From NCBI GenBank assembly GCA_963682085.1, contig OY821614.1:1798001-1862000 (forward strand): DNA of 64,000 nucleotides, in the 5' to 3' direction. The DNA is from Thiodubiliella sp900128405 (GTDB lineage Bacteria; Pseudomonadota; Gammaproteobacteria; PS1; Pseudothioglobaceae). The translations under genes and the position numbers were made by a program. Below, piece after piece: positions 40,228-49,150 of this stretch (position 1 is its first letter; each line of letters opens with the position of its first letter). The notes under the pieces were generated by a model. That model did no database searches. It was given only the letters and a program-made list of their open reading frames with translations, and was not told where the DNA came from.

Positions 40228-40734
40228 ATGGTTAAAATTAGATTAGCTAGAGGTGGAGCCAAGAAAAAACCTTTTTATTCAATTGTAGCAACAGACTCTA
40301 GAAAGCGTAGAGACAGTGCTTACATTGAGCGACTTGGATATTTTAATCCAGTGGCTCGTGGACAAGAAGTTAGGCTTACCATCGAAGAAGATAGATTGGC
40401 ATATTGGATTTCAAAAGGTGCACAAACCTCTGATCGCGTTAAGCAACTTGTTAAAGAATTTAGAGACCCTACAATTCGTGAAAAGCGTGTTGCAGCACAG
40501 CAAGCACATGCAGAAGCAGTTGCAACTAGATTAGCAGCAAAAGCAAAGGCAGACGAAGAAGCAGCAGCGGAAGCTGAGGCTAAAGCGGCAGCAGATGCTG
40601 AAGCCAAAGAAGCGGCAGAAGCTGAGGCTAAAGCGGTAGCAGATGCTGAAGCCAAAGAAGCAGAAGCAGCGACAGCAGAAGCAGTTACTGACGATGAAGC
40701 ACCTGCAACAGAAGAGGAAAAACCTGCTGAGTAA
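40228..40734 (+). CDS. rpsP: 30S ribosomal protein S16 with long Ala/Glu tail
   Basis: 168 residues. The first 82 or so are normal S16 (MVKIRLARGGAKKKPFYSIV, RLGYFNPVARGQE, DRLAYWISKGAQTSDRVKQL). The remaining 85 are an Ala/Glu/Lys/Asp tail, probably a long charged helix or disordered arm, twice the usual protein size. In the DNA the tail contains a near-perfect 48-bp tandem duplication (40570-40617 and 40618-40665). A strong ribosome site AAAGGAGC precedes the ATG. rimM follows with overlapping or adjacent frames. Confidence 0.95.
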   Translation: MVKIRLARGGAKKKPFYSIVATDSRKRRDSAYIERLGYFNPVARGQEVRLTIEEDRLAYWISKGAQTSDRVKQLVKEFRDPTIREKRVAAQQAHAEAVATRLAAKAKADEEAAAEAEAKAAADAEAKEAAEAEAKAVADAEAKEAEAATAEAVTDDEAPATEEEKPAE

Positions 40735-41260
40735 TTCAACAGACACTCATTCAAAATCAAAAAGGCTATTGGTTGGCACAATCAATGGTCTTTTTGGCGT
40801 TCAGGGTTGGGTAAAAATCTTCTCTTATACACACCCAAGAAAAAATATCTTATCCTATCAACCGTGGCATATTGACATTGATGGCAACTGGCAAACCTTA
40901 GAAATTATTAACGGTCGTGTGCAATCCAAAACCATTGTAGCGCAAATCAAAAATATTAATGACAGAGAGCAGGCACGCAAATTAATTGGCACGGATATTT
41001 ATATTGAAAAATCTCAATTACCAAAACTTAAAAAAGGCGAGTATTATTGGGAGGAATTGATTGGCTTGGAAGTCGTTAATAAAGAGTTAATCGTGCTTGG
41101 AAAAGTGAGTAATTTGGTTAGCACAGGGGCAAATAGTGTATTGATTGTGCAGGATAAAAAGTGTAAAAAAGAGCATTGGGTGCCTTATATTGAGCCTTCA
41201 CTCATTGAAGTAGATCTTGATAAGCGACAAATTTTAGTAGATTGGGATGAAAATTTTTAA
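40694..41260 (+). CDS. rimM: 16S rRNA processing protein RimM
   Basis: The conserved protein starts at LLVGTINGLFGVQGWVKIFS, a RimM N-terminus, and has the PRC-barrel part YYWEELIGLEVVNKE, then WVPYIEPSLIEVDLDKRQIL VDWDENF. It helps mature the 30S head around S19. The start is unsure: ATG 40694 lies in the rpsP tail without a ribosome site, CTG 40724 has GAGGA at good distance, and TTG 40769 fits the domain edge best. trmD and rplS, which usually follow, are not here. Confidence 0.85.
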   Translation: MKHLQQKRKNLLSNSTDTHSKSKRLLVGTINGLFGVQGWVKIFSYTHPRKNILSYQPWHIDIDGNWQTLEIINGRVQSKTIVAQIKNINDREQARKLIGTDIYIEKSQLPKLKKGEYYWEELIGLEVVNKELIVLGKVSNLVSTGANSVLIVQDKKCKKEHWVPYIEPSLIEVDLDKRQILVDWDENF

Positions 41261-41289
41261 TTACTAAAATAGTTAAAATATCATACTCT

Positions 41290-41395
41290 TAAGCCTTTAA
41301 TAAAAACCTTTGTTTCGGGTTGTAGATTGGCAAAACTCAACTTTTTCTAACGGGTAAAAGTAAGTTTTAATGATTTATATTTGTGGTTGACACAA
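41290..41395 (-). repeat. Diverged dispersed repeat, minus orientation
   Basis: Read on the minus strand: CCACAAATATAAATCATTAA then AACTTACTTTTACCC, similar to the head of the copy at 44503, and GTTTTGCCAATCTACAACCC near the other end. The match is weak, so this is a tentative family member. Confidence 0.4.
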
Positions 41396-41437
41396 TAATC
41401 TCTAGGTATAATTTTTGTTTTAATTTGAATAAGAAAA

Positions 41438-41719
41438 ATGGCAATAAAAGATATGACAAAAAATGAAGAAAACAATTCACAAGTAATGGAAGCTATTAAT
41501 GAGGTTTATGTAGATGGTGTAACAAGTATCGGTATTCGTCAAAATATTGCTAAGATTGACTTTTATCAAGCCTCTCCAATCGTTGATGAAAATAATACCG
41601 ATGAGCAGAAAGAGTCACGCAAAATCTCCCATCGCCTAATTTTACCAGTAGCTGGTTTGGTTGAGTTGCATGGTATTTTAGAGGATATTATGGAAAAGTT
41701 AAAAAACGATACTGAATAA
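41438..41719 (+). CDS. Small acidic protein, paralogue of the RTX companion at 3129
   Basis: 93 residues, ATG 41438. After a polar N-terminus (about 20 residues) it reads INEVYVDGVTSIGIRQNIAK, a Asp/Glu-rich linker, and HRLILPVAGLVELHGILEDI. This lines up with the 98-residue protein behind the RTX gene. No signal peptide or membrane segment. It stands alone here, with no toxin or secretion gene nearby, so its job may not be tied to the RTX protein. A TATAAT-like box (TAGGTATAATTTT, 41403-41415) lies about 25 bp upstream of the start. Confidence 0.75.
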   Translation: MAIKDMTKNEENNSQVMEAINEVYVDGVTSIGIRQNIAKIDFYQASPIVDENNTDEQKESRKISHRLILPVAGLVELHGILEDIMEKLKNDTE

Positions 41720-41821
41720 ATAGTTATATGCAAGATTGTCTATTTGTTTAGGCTAAAAATAGACAACACTTGCTACCATAAGTTTTAACAAACCAAATAG
41801 ACGGCTATTTGCCTTATCACT

Positions 41822-42475
41822 CTAAATTTTGTTGTTACCAGAAACCATTTTATCGGCTTCATCAATGTTATCAACTGTTGTGTTGAGATTGTGCAAACAG
41901 CCATCTTTGATGTCGTAAATAAAGCCGTGAATTGCCAGTGCTTGACCTGATTTCCATGCTTTTCTAATGGCGGGTATGTGGCAGATATTACGCACTTGTT
42001 CAATAACATTGATTTCACACAGTTGGTCAATTTGATCTGTTGCTGGCAATTTATTTAATTCATTTTTAGAATGTTGATAATATTTTCGAATAGGGCGAAT
42101 CCAGTGGTCAATTAAATCTGGGTTACTTTCATTCATTGCCGCCTGAACGCCACCACATCCATAATGTCCGTTGACGATAATATGCTTTACTTTTAAAACT
42201 TCTACTGCATATTGAATAACCGACAAGACATTCATATCGCTTGAGTTAACCAAATTGGCAATATTTCGATGCACAAAAATGGTGCCCGGATCCATTTTGA
42301 CCAATTCATTAGCTGGCACACGACTATCGGAGCAACCTATCCACAAATATTCAGGCGTTTGTTGATTGCTTAAGTTGGAAAAAAAATTAGGGGTTTTGTG
42401 GTTAATTTCATTAACCCACGCTAAATTATTAGTAAAAAGTTGTTTAATGTCTTGATTGTAATGCTGATTACACAT
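41822..42475 (-). CDS. can: Beta-carbonic anhydrase
   Basis: 217 residues, like E. coli Can. Interconverts CO2 and bicarbonate in the cytoplasm. Zinc ligands are in WIGCSDSRVPANELV (Cys, Asp pair with Arg) and VNGHYGCGGVQAA (His, Cys). DPGTIFVHRNIANLV is the family motif. It is divergent from the SLC13 permease gene at 42559, 83 bp away. In a carbon-fixing bacterium it would feed bicarbonate or CO2 to metabolism; that setting is inferred. Confidence 0.95.
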   Translation of the reverse strand: MCNQHYNQDIKQLFTNNLAWVNEINHKTPNFFSNLSNQQTPEYLWIGCSDSRVPANELVKMDPGTIFVHRNIANLVNSSDMNVLSVIQYAVEVLKVKHIIVNGHYGCGGVQAAMNESNPDLIDHWIRPIRKYYQHSKNELNKLPATDQIDQLCEINVIEQVRNICHIPAIRKAWKSGQALAIHGFIYDIKDGCLHNLNTTVDNIDEADKMVSGNNKI

Positions 42476-42558
42476 TTATCCCTCTTTGCTTTGGAATTTA
42501 TATTAGAAACACATTATAATGTAGTCCCATTATTTTATAATCAAATATTCTATTACCT

Positions 42559-44499
42559 ATGTTAAATAAAAAGATTGTTGCTGCCCTTGTATTTTCAACC
42601 TTTGCCTTATGGTTATCCACAGTTGCACCTTCAACGCCAATTGCATGGATGCTGAGCATTCTACTTTTAACCATTTACTTGTTTGCATTTGAAGTGGTAG
42701 AAGTGGATGAGGCAGCAATCACAGTTATGGTAATTTTAGGTTTGACTTCGTTACCCTTTGTGCACTCGTTAATGGGGCTTGAAGGTGGCTTGGTTGATAG
42801 TGAAAAATTATTCACAGGATTTTCTTCAAATGCAGTTATGTCAATTATTGCGGTGATGATTATTGGTGCTGGTTTAGATAAAACTGGGCTAATGTCAAAA
42901 GTGGCAGCCTTTATTTTAAAAGTGGGCGGTCGTTCTGAGACACGCATTATCCCAATCGTCTCATCAGCAGTAGGTTTCATTTCCTCGTTTATGCAGAATG
43001 TTGGTGCAGCAGCGTTGTTTATCCCTGTTGTCAATCGCATTTCAACACGCTCAGGCGTGCCTATGTCAAGATTGTTAATGCCGATGGGCTTTACTGCAAT
43101 TTTAGGCGGCACAATGACAATGGTTGGCTCCAGTCCGCTGATTTTGTTGAATGATTTAATTCTAACCACTAATCAAGGACTTTCAGTAGAAAACCAAATG
43201 CACACTTGGGGCTTGTTTTCAGTAACGCCTATTGGTATTGCTTTGGTATTAACGGGTATTGCCTATTTTGTTATTGCAGGTAAATTCGTATTACCGGTTG
43301 ATAAAAAGAAAAAAGAAGGCACCTCTGTGATTAATCACATCAAAGAAGTTTACGGTATTGATTACGATTTGTTTGAAGTAAGCGTGCCTATGGATAGTGG
43401 TTTGGTTGGCATGACACTTGACCAAGTGGAAACCATTTATAAAATACGAGTAATTGCAGTTCGTGATAAAGAAAACCACAATTTGATTGGGCATGGGTCA
43501 GTGGAAAGAAGCACTGAAATTCAAGCGGAAATGACATTAGGGGTATTGACCTCAATAGATAATTTAGAAGGTTTTGTTGAGGGTTTCGGGTTAAAACTAT
43601 CGAATAAGATTGAAAAATTTTCAGATATTTTATCCACTCAAAACTGTGGCACTGCCGAGGTTGTTATCCCACCAAACTCTTCTTTGATTGGTAAAACTGC
43701 ACGCGATGTTTGGCTTAGAAAAACCTATGGCTTAGCAATGGTTGCTTTGCACCGTGGTGGCGAAACTATGAAAGAAGGCGAGGGCATCCGTGATATTGCT
43801 TTTCAGTCAGGCGATACGCTGGTTGTTTATGTTTGCTGGGACGATTTAGATCGCCTAAGAGACAATCCAGATTTTATTGCTATTACCAATAATTATCCGC
43901 AACAAGAAGAAACCCGCCCAGAAAAAGTTAAATGGGCAGGCTTGTTCTTCGGTTTGGCGTTATTTTTAGTATTGTTCACCGATATTAGACTTTCTATTGC
44001 TTTGTTGACAGGTGCATTGGGTATGATTTTAACCAAAGTTTTGAATATTGAAGAGGCGTATCGAGCCGTGTCGTGGAAGACTGTATTTTTACTTGCCAGT
44101 TTAATTCCATTAGGGCTTGCTGTGTCTAAAACAGGCACCGCCTTATGGATTGCACAGGAAACAGTTGCCGTGGTGGGCGATATGGCACCATGGATTATTT
44201 TGACCGCTATTGCCGTGTTAGCAACTTTTTTTACTTTGGTTATGTCAAATGTGGGTGCAACCATTTTGTTGGTGCCAATTGCAGTCAATATTGCTATTCA
44301 AGTTGGTGCAGACCCTGCAATATACGCACTAACCGTGGCGATTGCAACTTCAAATTCATTCCTTATTCCTACCCACCAAGTGAATGCTTTAATTATGGGG
44401 CCGGGTGGCTATAAAGTTGTTGACTTTATTAAAGCTGGTGGCATTATGACAATTTTATTCCTTGTGGTAATGATGACTATGATGAGTATTGTTTTTTAA
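42559..44499 (+). CDS. SLC13-family permease with two RCK_C (TrkA-C) domains
   Basis: 646 residues. About 12 membrane segments are split into two halves (1-250 and 455-646). Between them are two TrkA-C domains (about 270-345 and 355-430; LFEVSVPMDSGLVGMTLDQV and AEVVIPPNSSLIGKTARDVW). The SLC13/DASS repeats SSFMQNVGAAALFIPVVNRI and VMSNVGATILLVPIAVNIAI are present. Relatives carry sulfate, dicarboxylates or other anions, often with sodium; the substrate cannot be read from sequence. Divergence from a carbonic anhydrase gene makes an anion linked to carbon or sulfur metabolism plausible. Confidence 0.88.
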   Translation: MLNKKIVAALVFSTFALWLSTVAPSTPIAWMLSILLLTIYLFAFEVVEVDEAAITVMVILGLTSLPFVHSLMGLEGGLVDSEKLFTGFSSNAVMSIIAVMIIGAGLDKTGLMSKVAAFILKVGGRSETRIIPIVSSAVGFISSFMQNVGAAALFIPVVNRISTRSGVPMSRLLMPMGFTAILGGTMTMVGSSPLILLNDLILTTNQGLSVENQMHTWGLFSVTPIGIALVLTGIAYFVIAGKFVLPVDKKKKEGTSVINHIKEVYGIDYDLFEVSVPMDSGLVGMTLDQVETIYKIRVIAVRDKENHNLIGHGSVERSTEIQAEMTLGVLTSIDNLEGFVEGFGLKLSNKIEKFSDILSTQNCGTAEVVIPPNSSLIGKTARDVWLRKTYGLAMVALHRGGETMKEGEGIRDIAFQSGDTLVVYVCWDDLDRLRDNPDFIAITNNYPQQEETRPEKVKWAGLFFGLALFLVLFTDIRLSIALLTGALGMILTKVLNIEEAYRAVSWKTVFLLASLIPLGLAVSKTGTALWIAQETVAVVGDMAPWIILTAIAVLATFFTLVMSNVGATILLVPIAVNIAIQVGADPAIYALTVAIATSNSFLIPTHQVNALIMGPGGYKVVDFIKAGGIMTILFLVVMMTMMSIVF

Positions 44500-44502
44500 G
44501 AA

Positions 44503-44590
44503 GAGACCTTTGCATAATATGAATAATCATTAGGGGTTTACTTTTTGCTAATATTTTTTTTAAAAAATAAATAAAAGTCTTTTAAAGATT
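44503..44590 (+). repeat. Dispersed intergenic repeat, short form
   Basis: GAGACCTTTGCATAATATGA then ATAATCATTAGGGGTTTACT and TTTTGCTAAT. It matches the copy at 33606 in head and core. It lies between the convergent permease and truA genes and runs into the truA end. Confidence 0.7.
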
Positions 44591-45325
44591 GTTGTAAAAA
44601 GCTTTAATAAAATACAAACCCTGAGGTTGTGCAGTCGCACCCGCCTCTTTTCTGTCTTTAGAATCCAATACTTCTTGTATCCATTCAACTGGTCGCTCAC
44701 CTTTGCCGATTTTTAGCAAAGTGCCGACAATATTACGCACCATATGATGTAAAAAAGCGTTGGCTTTTATATCTAGCAAAATATTATCATCTTGCTTGGT
44801 TATGGTTATAAATTCAATGGTTTTAATGGGGGATTTTGCTTGGCAAAGACTGCCACGAAACGCAGAAAAATCATGCTCACCCAGTAAATATCCCCCAGCC
44901 TCTTGCATTGCATCTAAATTTAACACCCTTGGCTCCCATAATGAATGCTTGTCAATAATAGCAGAACGAACTTTAGTGTTGTGTATTTTGTAATGATATT
45001 GCCGTGCATAAGCATTAAAACGCGCATGAAAATCATCATTAACACATTTTGCCCAAACAAAATTAACATCAGCTGGCAAATTAACATTACCACCAAACAA
45101 CCACGCCTTATCCTCTCTATCTGCAGTAGTTTCAAAGTGAATAACCTGCTCAACAGCATGCACGCCCGCATCAGTTCTGCCCGAGCAAAATACCCTCACA
45201 GGATGATTGGCAACACTCGACAATGCCACCTCCACCACTTGCTGAACCGTACGAATACCAGATTTTTGCAATTGCCATCCATGGAAATCGCTACCCATAT
45301 ACTCAACACCTAACGCTATTTTCAT
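44582..45325 (-). CDS. truA: tRNA pseudouridine(38-40) synthase
   Basis: 247 residues from ATG 45325 (MKIALGVEYMGSDFHGWQLQ), the conserved TruA start; an upstream in-frame ATG at 45358 would add 11 non-conserved residues. It makes pseudouridine at 38-40 of the anticodon arm. The catalytic aspartate is in FCSGRTDAGVHA. RQYHYKIHN and the C-terminal FLHHMVRNIVGTLLKIGKGE are typical. Usual length is about 260. Confidence 0.96.
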   Translation of the reverse strand: MKIALGVEYMGSDFHGWQLQKSGIRTVQQVVEVALSSVANHPVRVFCSGRTDAGVHAVEQVIHFETTADREDKAWLFGGNVNLPADVNFVWAKCVNDDFHARFNAYARQYHYKIHNTKVRSAIIDKHSLWEPRVLNLDAMQEAGGYLLGEHDFSAFRGSLCQAKSPIKTIEFITITKQDDNILLDIKANAFLHHMVRNIVGTLLKIGKGERPVEWIQEVLDSKDRKEAGATAQPQGLYFIKAFYNNL

Positions 45326-45707
45326 TGTAGTTATGCCATTTTTAAAAAATAATAACACTAAAGACTTAAATGAACAGTAGTTTTAGTGGTAAAAAGATTG
45401 ATAACATTTATATTTTTTTATCAATAAAAATGCCGTAAAGATAGGCACCCAGTTAATATGATTATTTTTTTTGAATAAGGGCATTATACCATTCGTAATA
45501 AATAATTCTCTTTGCCTTACACGCAGAACTTTCTCTATTTCAATCCTATATTATCTTGAATTTATATCATAGGTGAAAACATTTATTAGTCAGCTAAAAA
45601 AAGAGTGCATTAATCACTTTTTAATTTAGCAAAAAAAAGTCAAGTGTAAAAAAATACAATTGACCTGAGAGCAAAGATGTTATATGCATTTATGCAAAGG
45701 TTTTATC
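45326..45707. other. Intergenic region with repeat fragments
   Basis: About 380 bp with no gene on either strand. It holds a short second-type repeat (45426-45475) and, at 45684-45703, ATGCATTTATGCAAAGGTTT, which is a lone right arm of the main dispersed repeat. Otherwise AT-rich sequence with no clear signal. Confidence 0.55.
45426..45475 (+). repeat. Second-type short repeat (GCC..GGC hairpin with T run)
   Basis: AAAAATGCCGTAAAGATAGG CACCCAGTTAATATGATTAT and T8. A related unit is at 60745-60785. The TGCC/GGCA stem plus T run could act as a terminator. Confidence 0.55.
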
Positions 45708-46040
45708 TTAATAAACCATAATCGGCCCAACTGCTTTTGCATAATCAATATAAGACTCATTAATTAATTCAGTAGCAGCATCTTGGGCGTTTAAAGGTTG
45801 ATTTACAGTGATAATGATATCAAATTGTGGATTGTGATAATTGACATAATCCAATTTAAGTGGCTTGGGTAAATCAGAATTGAGCGCTATTAAATTTTCT
45901 TTTATGAGGTCTAATCGCTCTGACATAGAGAGCTCAGTGAGTGAAAATTTAACTGCTATTTGGTCTTTGATTACATCTGCAACGCTGTAATTGCTAATTG
46001 CCAATATAAAAGTCAATAATAAAGTTCTTGTTATGTTCAT
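45708..46040 (-). CDS. Small exported protein of unknown function
   Basis: 110 residues with a clear Sec signal peptide (MNITRTLLLTFILAISNYSVA, cut before DVI). The mature part of about 89 residues is mixed alpha/beta (QIAVKFSLTELSMSERLDLI then ENLIALNSDLPKPLKL) and ends GPIMVY. One base separates it from the lipoprotein gene upstream, so it is in the same operon as that gene and the truncated subtilase. A small periplasmic helper or inhibitor is possible, but no family is recognised. Confidence 0.7.
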   Translation of the reverse strand: MNITRTLLLTFILAISNYSVADVIKDQIAVKFSLTELSMSERLDLIKENLIALNSDLPKPLKLDYVNYHNPQFDIIITVNQPLNAQDAATELINESYIDYAKAVGPIMVY

Positions 46041-46041
46041 G

Positions 46042-47364
46042 TTAATATCCTAAATAAGAAAACTTGCCTGTTTTCCATTTATTAGTGTTTAGGGTTGAGG
46101 CAGAAAAATCATCGAAATCTTGGTTGTTAATTTTGACATTGTCAATATAGGATGAATTAAAAGGAACAACGGTATCATCATTTCTAGAAGCGTTACTTCT
46201 ATTGGTTGAATAATGTTTAATAAAGAATTTAACTGAGGCATTATTCAAATTACCAAAAACAGCGTTGCTAATATCAAAAAATCCAGAAAAATTGCCTTTG
46301 GCTACAAGAACCTTTTTATTCTGCTTGTCTATTTTAATAGAGAATTTATAATCAGTAAATTCACCTTTTGTATCGCCACCCATAGTTACCTCTTCCAGTT
46401 TTTCTCCAGTATAGGAAGTTATATTTTCTTGTTTTTTATAACTATAACCACTAGAATTTACTTTAATAATTTCACCAAGATAATTGTGATTAGATTGAGA
46501 GCCCCCAGTTACAACCGTCAACATACCCTCAGATTTACCATCACTATTGCAATAGCTAGAGTCGCAAACAAAAGTATCAGCGCTAATGGAAAAGTAATGA
46601 ACATTCTTTGTGGTTTTCAGCTCCAGTATTAGAGAAATCTTTGTCATAGAACTATAATTTCCTTCATATCCGTGTTGAACATCAGCAGAAATTGAGGTTA
46701 TTTTTGAATCAGATTGAGCTAATAGCCATATATTTCTATCATTAACTGCACTAGTGGATTCGGGCATAATTTCCAATTTACCATCACTAATTTTGAGTCT
46801 ATTTAAAGCCTCTTGTGTTGAAATAGACTCAAAAGTAGGGTGCACATCAGAAAAAATAGTTGCATCCATGTGTTTTTCGGCTTGGATATTGCCAACCAAT
46901 GTTAATGAACTACGATCTGTTGCTTTGATACTAGTTACCAAATCTTGCAAAGAACTCACTTCTTGAATATCTTCATTTCTAGTAAATTCAAGTTTAAACT
47001 GCCTCTCAATATCAATGCCATTATCTGGATTACCATCTTTATCCAAAGTTTGCAATACTTGGGCAACTTTTACTGCTGCTGGCTTGCTGTCGGTAATATG
47101 CGTTGGATAAAGAACATCTGCGCCTGTAGTACGACCAATAACCATTTCTCCAATTTTAAAAGTAACGGCTTCACCTGCTTTGTATTTAAAAGTGCCTTTT
47201 TCATCAGTGGTGCCATTTTGGGTGGCAGTTTCATAACTTAAGCCCTTAACAGCCGAATCTTTGAATTGCCCTGTTTTGATATCGCCATCGTCAGATGAGC
47301 CACCACAAGCACTCAGAAAACTGATTGTGGCGATTGTGACTATAAATTGAACGCTTGTTTTCAT
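46042..47364 (-). CDS. Large surface lipoprotein
   Basis: 440 residues. Lipobox LSAC with Cys20, then GGSSDDGD linker. Residues about 30-115 match a domain frequent in marine gammaproteobacterial lipoproteins (DSAVKGLSYETATQNGTTDE then GTFKYKAGEAVTFKIGEMVI). The C-terminal half is beta-rich, with two cysteines in FVCDSSYCNSDGK that could form a disulfide. No catalytic motif. It lies between the subtilase remnant and a small exported protein, all on the minus strand. Probably an outer-membrane-attached binding protein. Confidence 0.75.
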   Translation of the reverse strand: MKTSVQFIVTIATISFLSACGGSSDDGDIKTGQFKDSAVKGLSYETATQNGTTDEKGTFKYKAGEAVTFKIGEMVIGRTTGADVLYPTHITDSKPAAVKVAQVLQTLDKDGNPDNGIDIERQFKLEFTRNEDIQEVSSLQDLVTSIKATDRSSLTLVGNIQAEKHMDATIFSDVHPTFESISTQEALNRLKISDGKLEIMPESTSAVNDRNIWLLAQSDSKITSISADVQHGYEGNYSSMTKISLILELKTTKNVHYFSISADTFVCDSSYCNSDGKSEGMLTVVTGGSQSNHNYLGEIIKVNSSGYSYKKQENITSYTGEKLEEVTMGGDTKGEFTDYKFSIKIDKQNKKVLVAKGNFSGFFDISNAVFGNLNNASVKFFIKHYSTNRSNASRNDDTVVPFNSSYIDNVKINNQDFDDFSASTLNTNKWKTGKFSYLGY

Positions 47365-47381
47365 GGGTTTTTCCTTTTTTT

Positions 47382-48935
47382 TTAATAAGCAACATGCCTA
47401 GATGTTTTGGTAATAAGTTTAAATTTTACAGTTTTATCTTGATTGCTACTGGCATAATAGCCACGCACCCGAATACGCACTTTTTCGTCAATATTGTTGC
47501 CACTGTCTTTGTCGTATTGAGTCTTACAAGTTTCTATAGAACTACCACCCAAATAAGGACGACAGTCAAAACTACCGCTGGCTGTTGTAATATCATTAGC
47601 GATAATATCATCATTAGTGGCATACAGTTTGGTGTATAAGTCTAAATCAGCATCAAGAACACCTTTATCTACACCTGTAAGTGTAACTTGGACGATTCTA
47701 GGTCCGTTAGAGGCGTTAATGTCGTCGTCGTTAACGGTGGATAGATTTTGATGTGTATAACTCCACCAATCAGTAGAGTTGTTAACACCTTTAGCAACTT
47801 CAACTTGCCCAAGCTGGGTGGCATTAGTTATAGCATCAAGTGCTATTTTGTAGCTGGCTTGAGTGCTACCTGTATTTTCAACTTCAAAATACACTATTTC
47901 ATTATATTTCAAAGTAACATAAATACTGCAGCTGCTATTTTCATCGGCTGTGCAAGTTTTCTGGGTGCTGATAATGGTTTGCTCAGTATCATTATTGGTT
48001 ACTTTGGTAATTTTTATAATGATTGTGCCAGACACCTCTGTTAATGTCATCTTAAGCTCTAAGTCGTTATAAAGAAAACCGTCTTTCTTTTTATGTACCG
48101 ATTTTATAGAATGAGTTCGACTCTGCCCTACATCTAAATCACCACTCCACACTGGCGGATGAGTTTTACTTACGCTGATACTTCCAGTCTTATTATCGTT
48201 ACTAACGCCACTCACTTTAGTTTGAATATAGAGCAAATCACCATAGGCGAGTTTAATGTCTTTTAAGCAAGCATAGATACTGGCTTCATTGTTGTTTTCA
48301 CTACTGCCATTGTAAGTTGCATTACAATCGTAACTGTTACTATCGTTAGCATCAGGTAAACCATTTTTCTTGATATATAAATGTGTCGTACCTGCTATTC
48401 TACTAAAGTTAACACTGAACTCTTTAACCCCAGAGTATTCATCGGTATCAAGATATTTAAACTTGTACAAAGTCTGACCATGTTCTGATTTTTTAACAGG
48501 ATTAGAGTTGTTAAGTGGTAGTAGTGTTATTTGGCTGTTAACAACGGCTTGGTAAGCATCAATGATACCTGTGCCGCAGTATTTTTTACTAGCATTAGTA
48601 TTATTTTTATCACTGGTGCAATTTGAATTACCAGGAAAATTATTAACTGACTTTTTGATAAGTTGTTCTACTTGTGCAGGCGTCAAATCAGGATTTTGTG
48701 CTAACATTAATGAAGCGACACCAGTAACATGGGGGGCTGCCATGCTGGTGCCATTTAACATTTTATATGTATTATTTGGATAAGTTGAATAAATATTAAC
48801 TCCAGGGGCGCTAACATCCAATTTAATGCCGTAATTAGAAAAATTAGGGCGATTTTTATTTTGTTGAGTGGCGCCAACTGCAATCACATTTTCACAATTC
48901 GCTAAAAAATCCAAAGTATGTCCATCAATATCCAA
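47382..48935 (-). pseudogene. S8 subtilisin-like protease, 5'-truncated
   Basis: 517 codons remain. The front holds the end of the subtilase domain: CENVIAVGATQQNKNRPNFS, LDVSAPGVNIYSTYP and the serine motif NGTSMAAPHVTGVASLMLAQ. The catalytic Asp and His and the oxyanion Asn that should lie before it are absent. The only start is TTG 48935, with a TGA stop five codons upstream, and the next 200 bp hold no protease sequence. Two further beta-type regions (about 150-260, PPC-like; 260-517) follow. It cannot be an active protease as it stands, though the long intact frame suggests recent truncation or use as a non-enzymatic secreted part without a signal. Confidence 0.8.
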
Positions 48936-49150
48936 AAATAATTTTATTCACCAAAGCAATCCATTTTTTGTAAAGATATTGTCAGTTTTTATGTCAGTAA
49001 ATGAGATGGTGGGAAAGTAGGATTTTGGTTGGTTTGGTTTTTTAAGGGGCGACTAAATAGGAATGTTGTTTATGGCTTAAATTCGCCATACATTAACCAA
49101 AGCCCGTTATAATTATTTTTTTTGGCGTAAAATCGTCTTATTTTTATACA

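Noticed and set aside
40505..40734. S16 tail repeats as a CRISPR or other array
   Set aside because: The units are in-frame coding repeats without spacers; no CRISPR-like structure is seen anywhere in the window.
40320..40781. 153-residue Ser/Ala-rich minus-strand frame opposite rpsP
   Set aside because: It is the mirror of the Ala/Glu tail repeat of S16 and has no independent support.
42675..43169. 164-residue minus-strand frame inside the SLC13 permease gene
   Set aside because: Antisense shadow of membrane segments.
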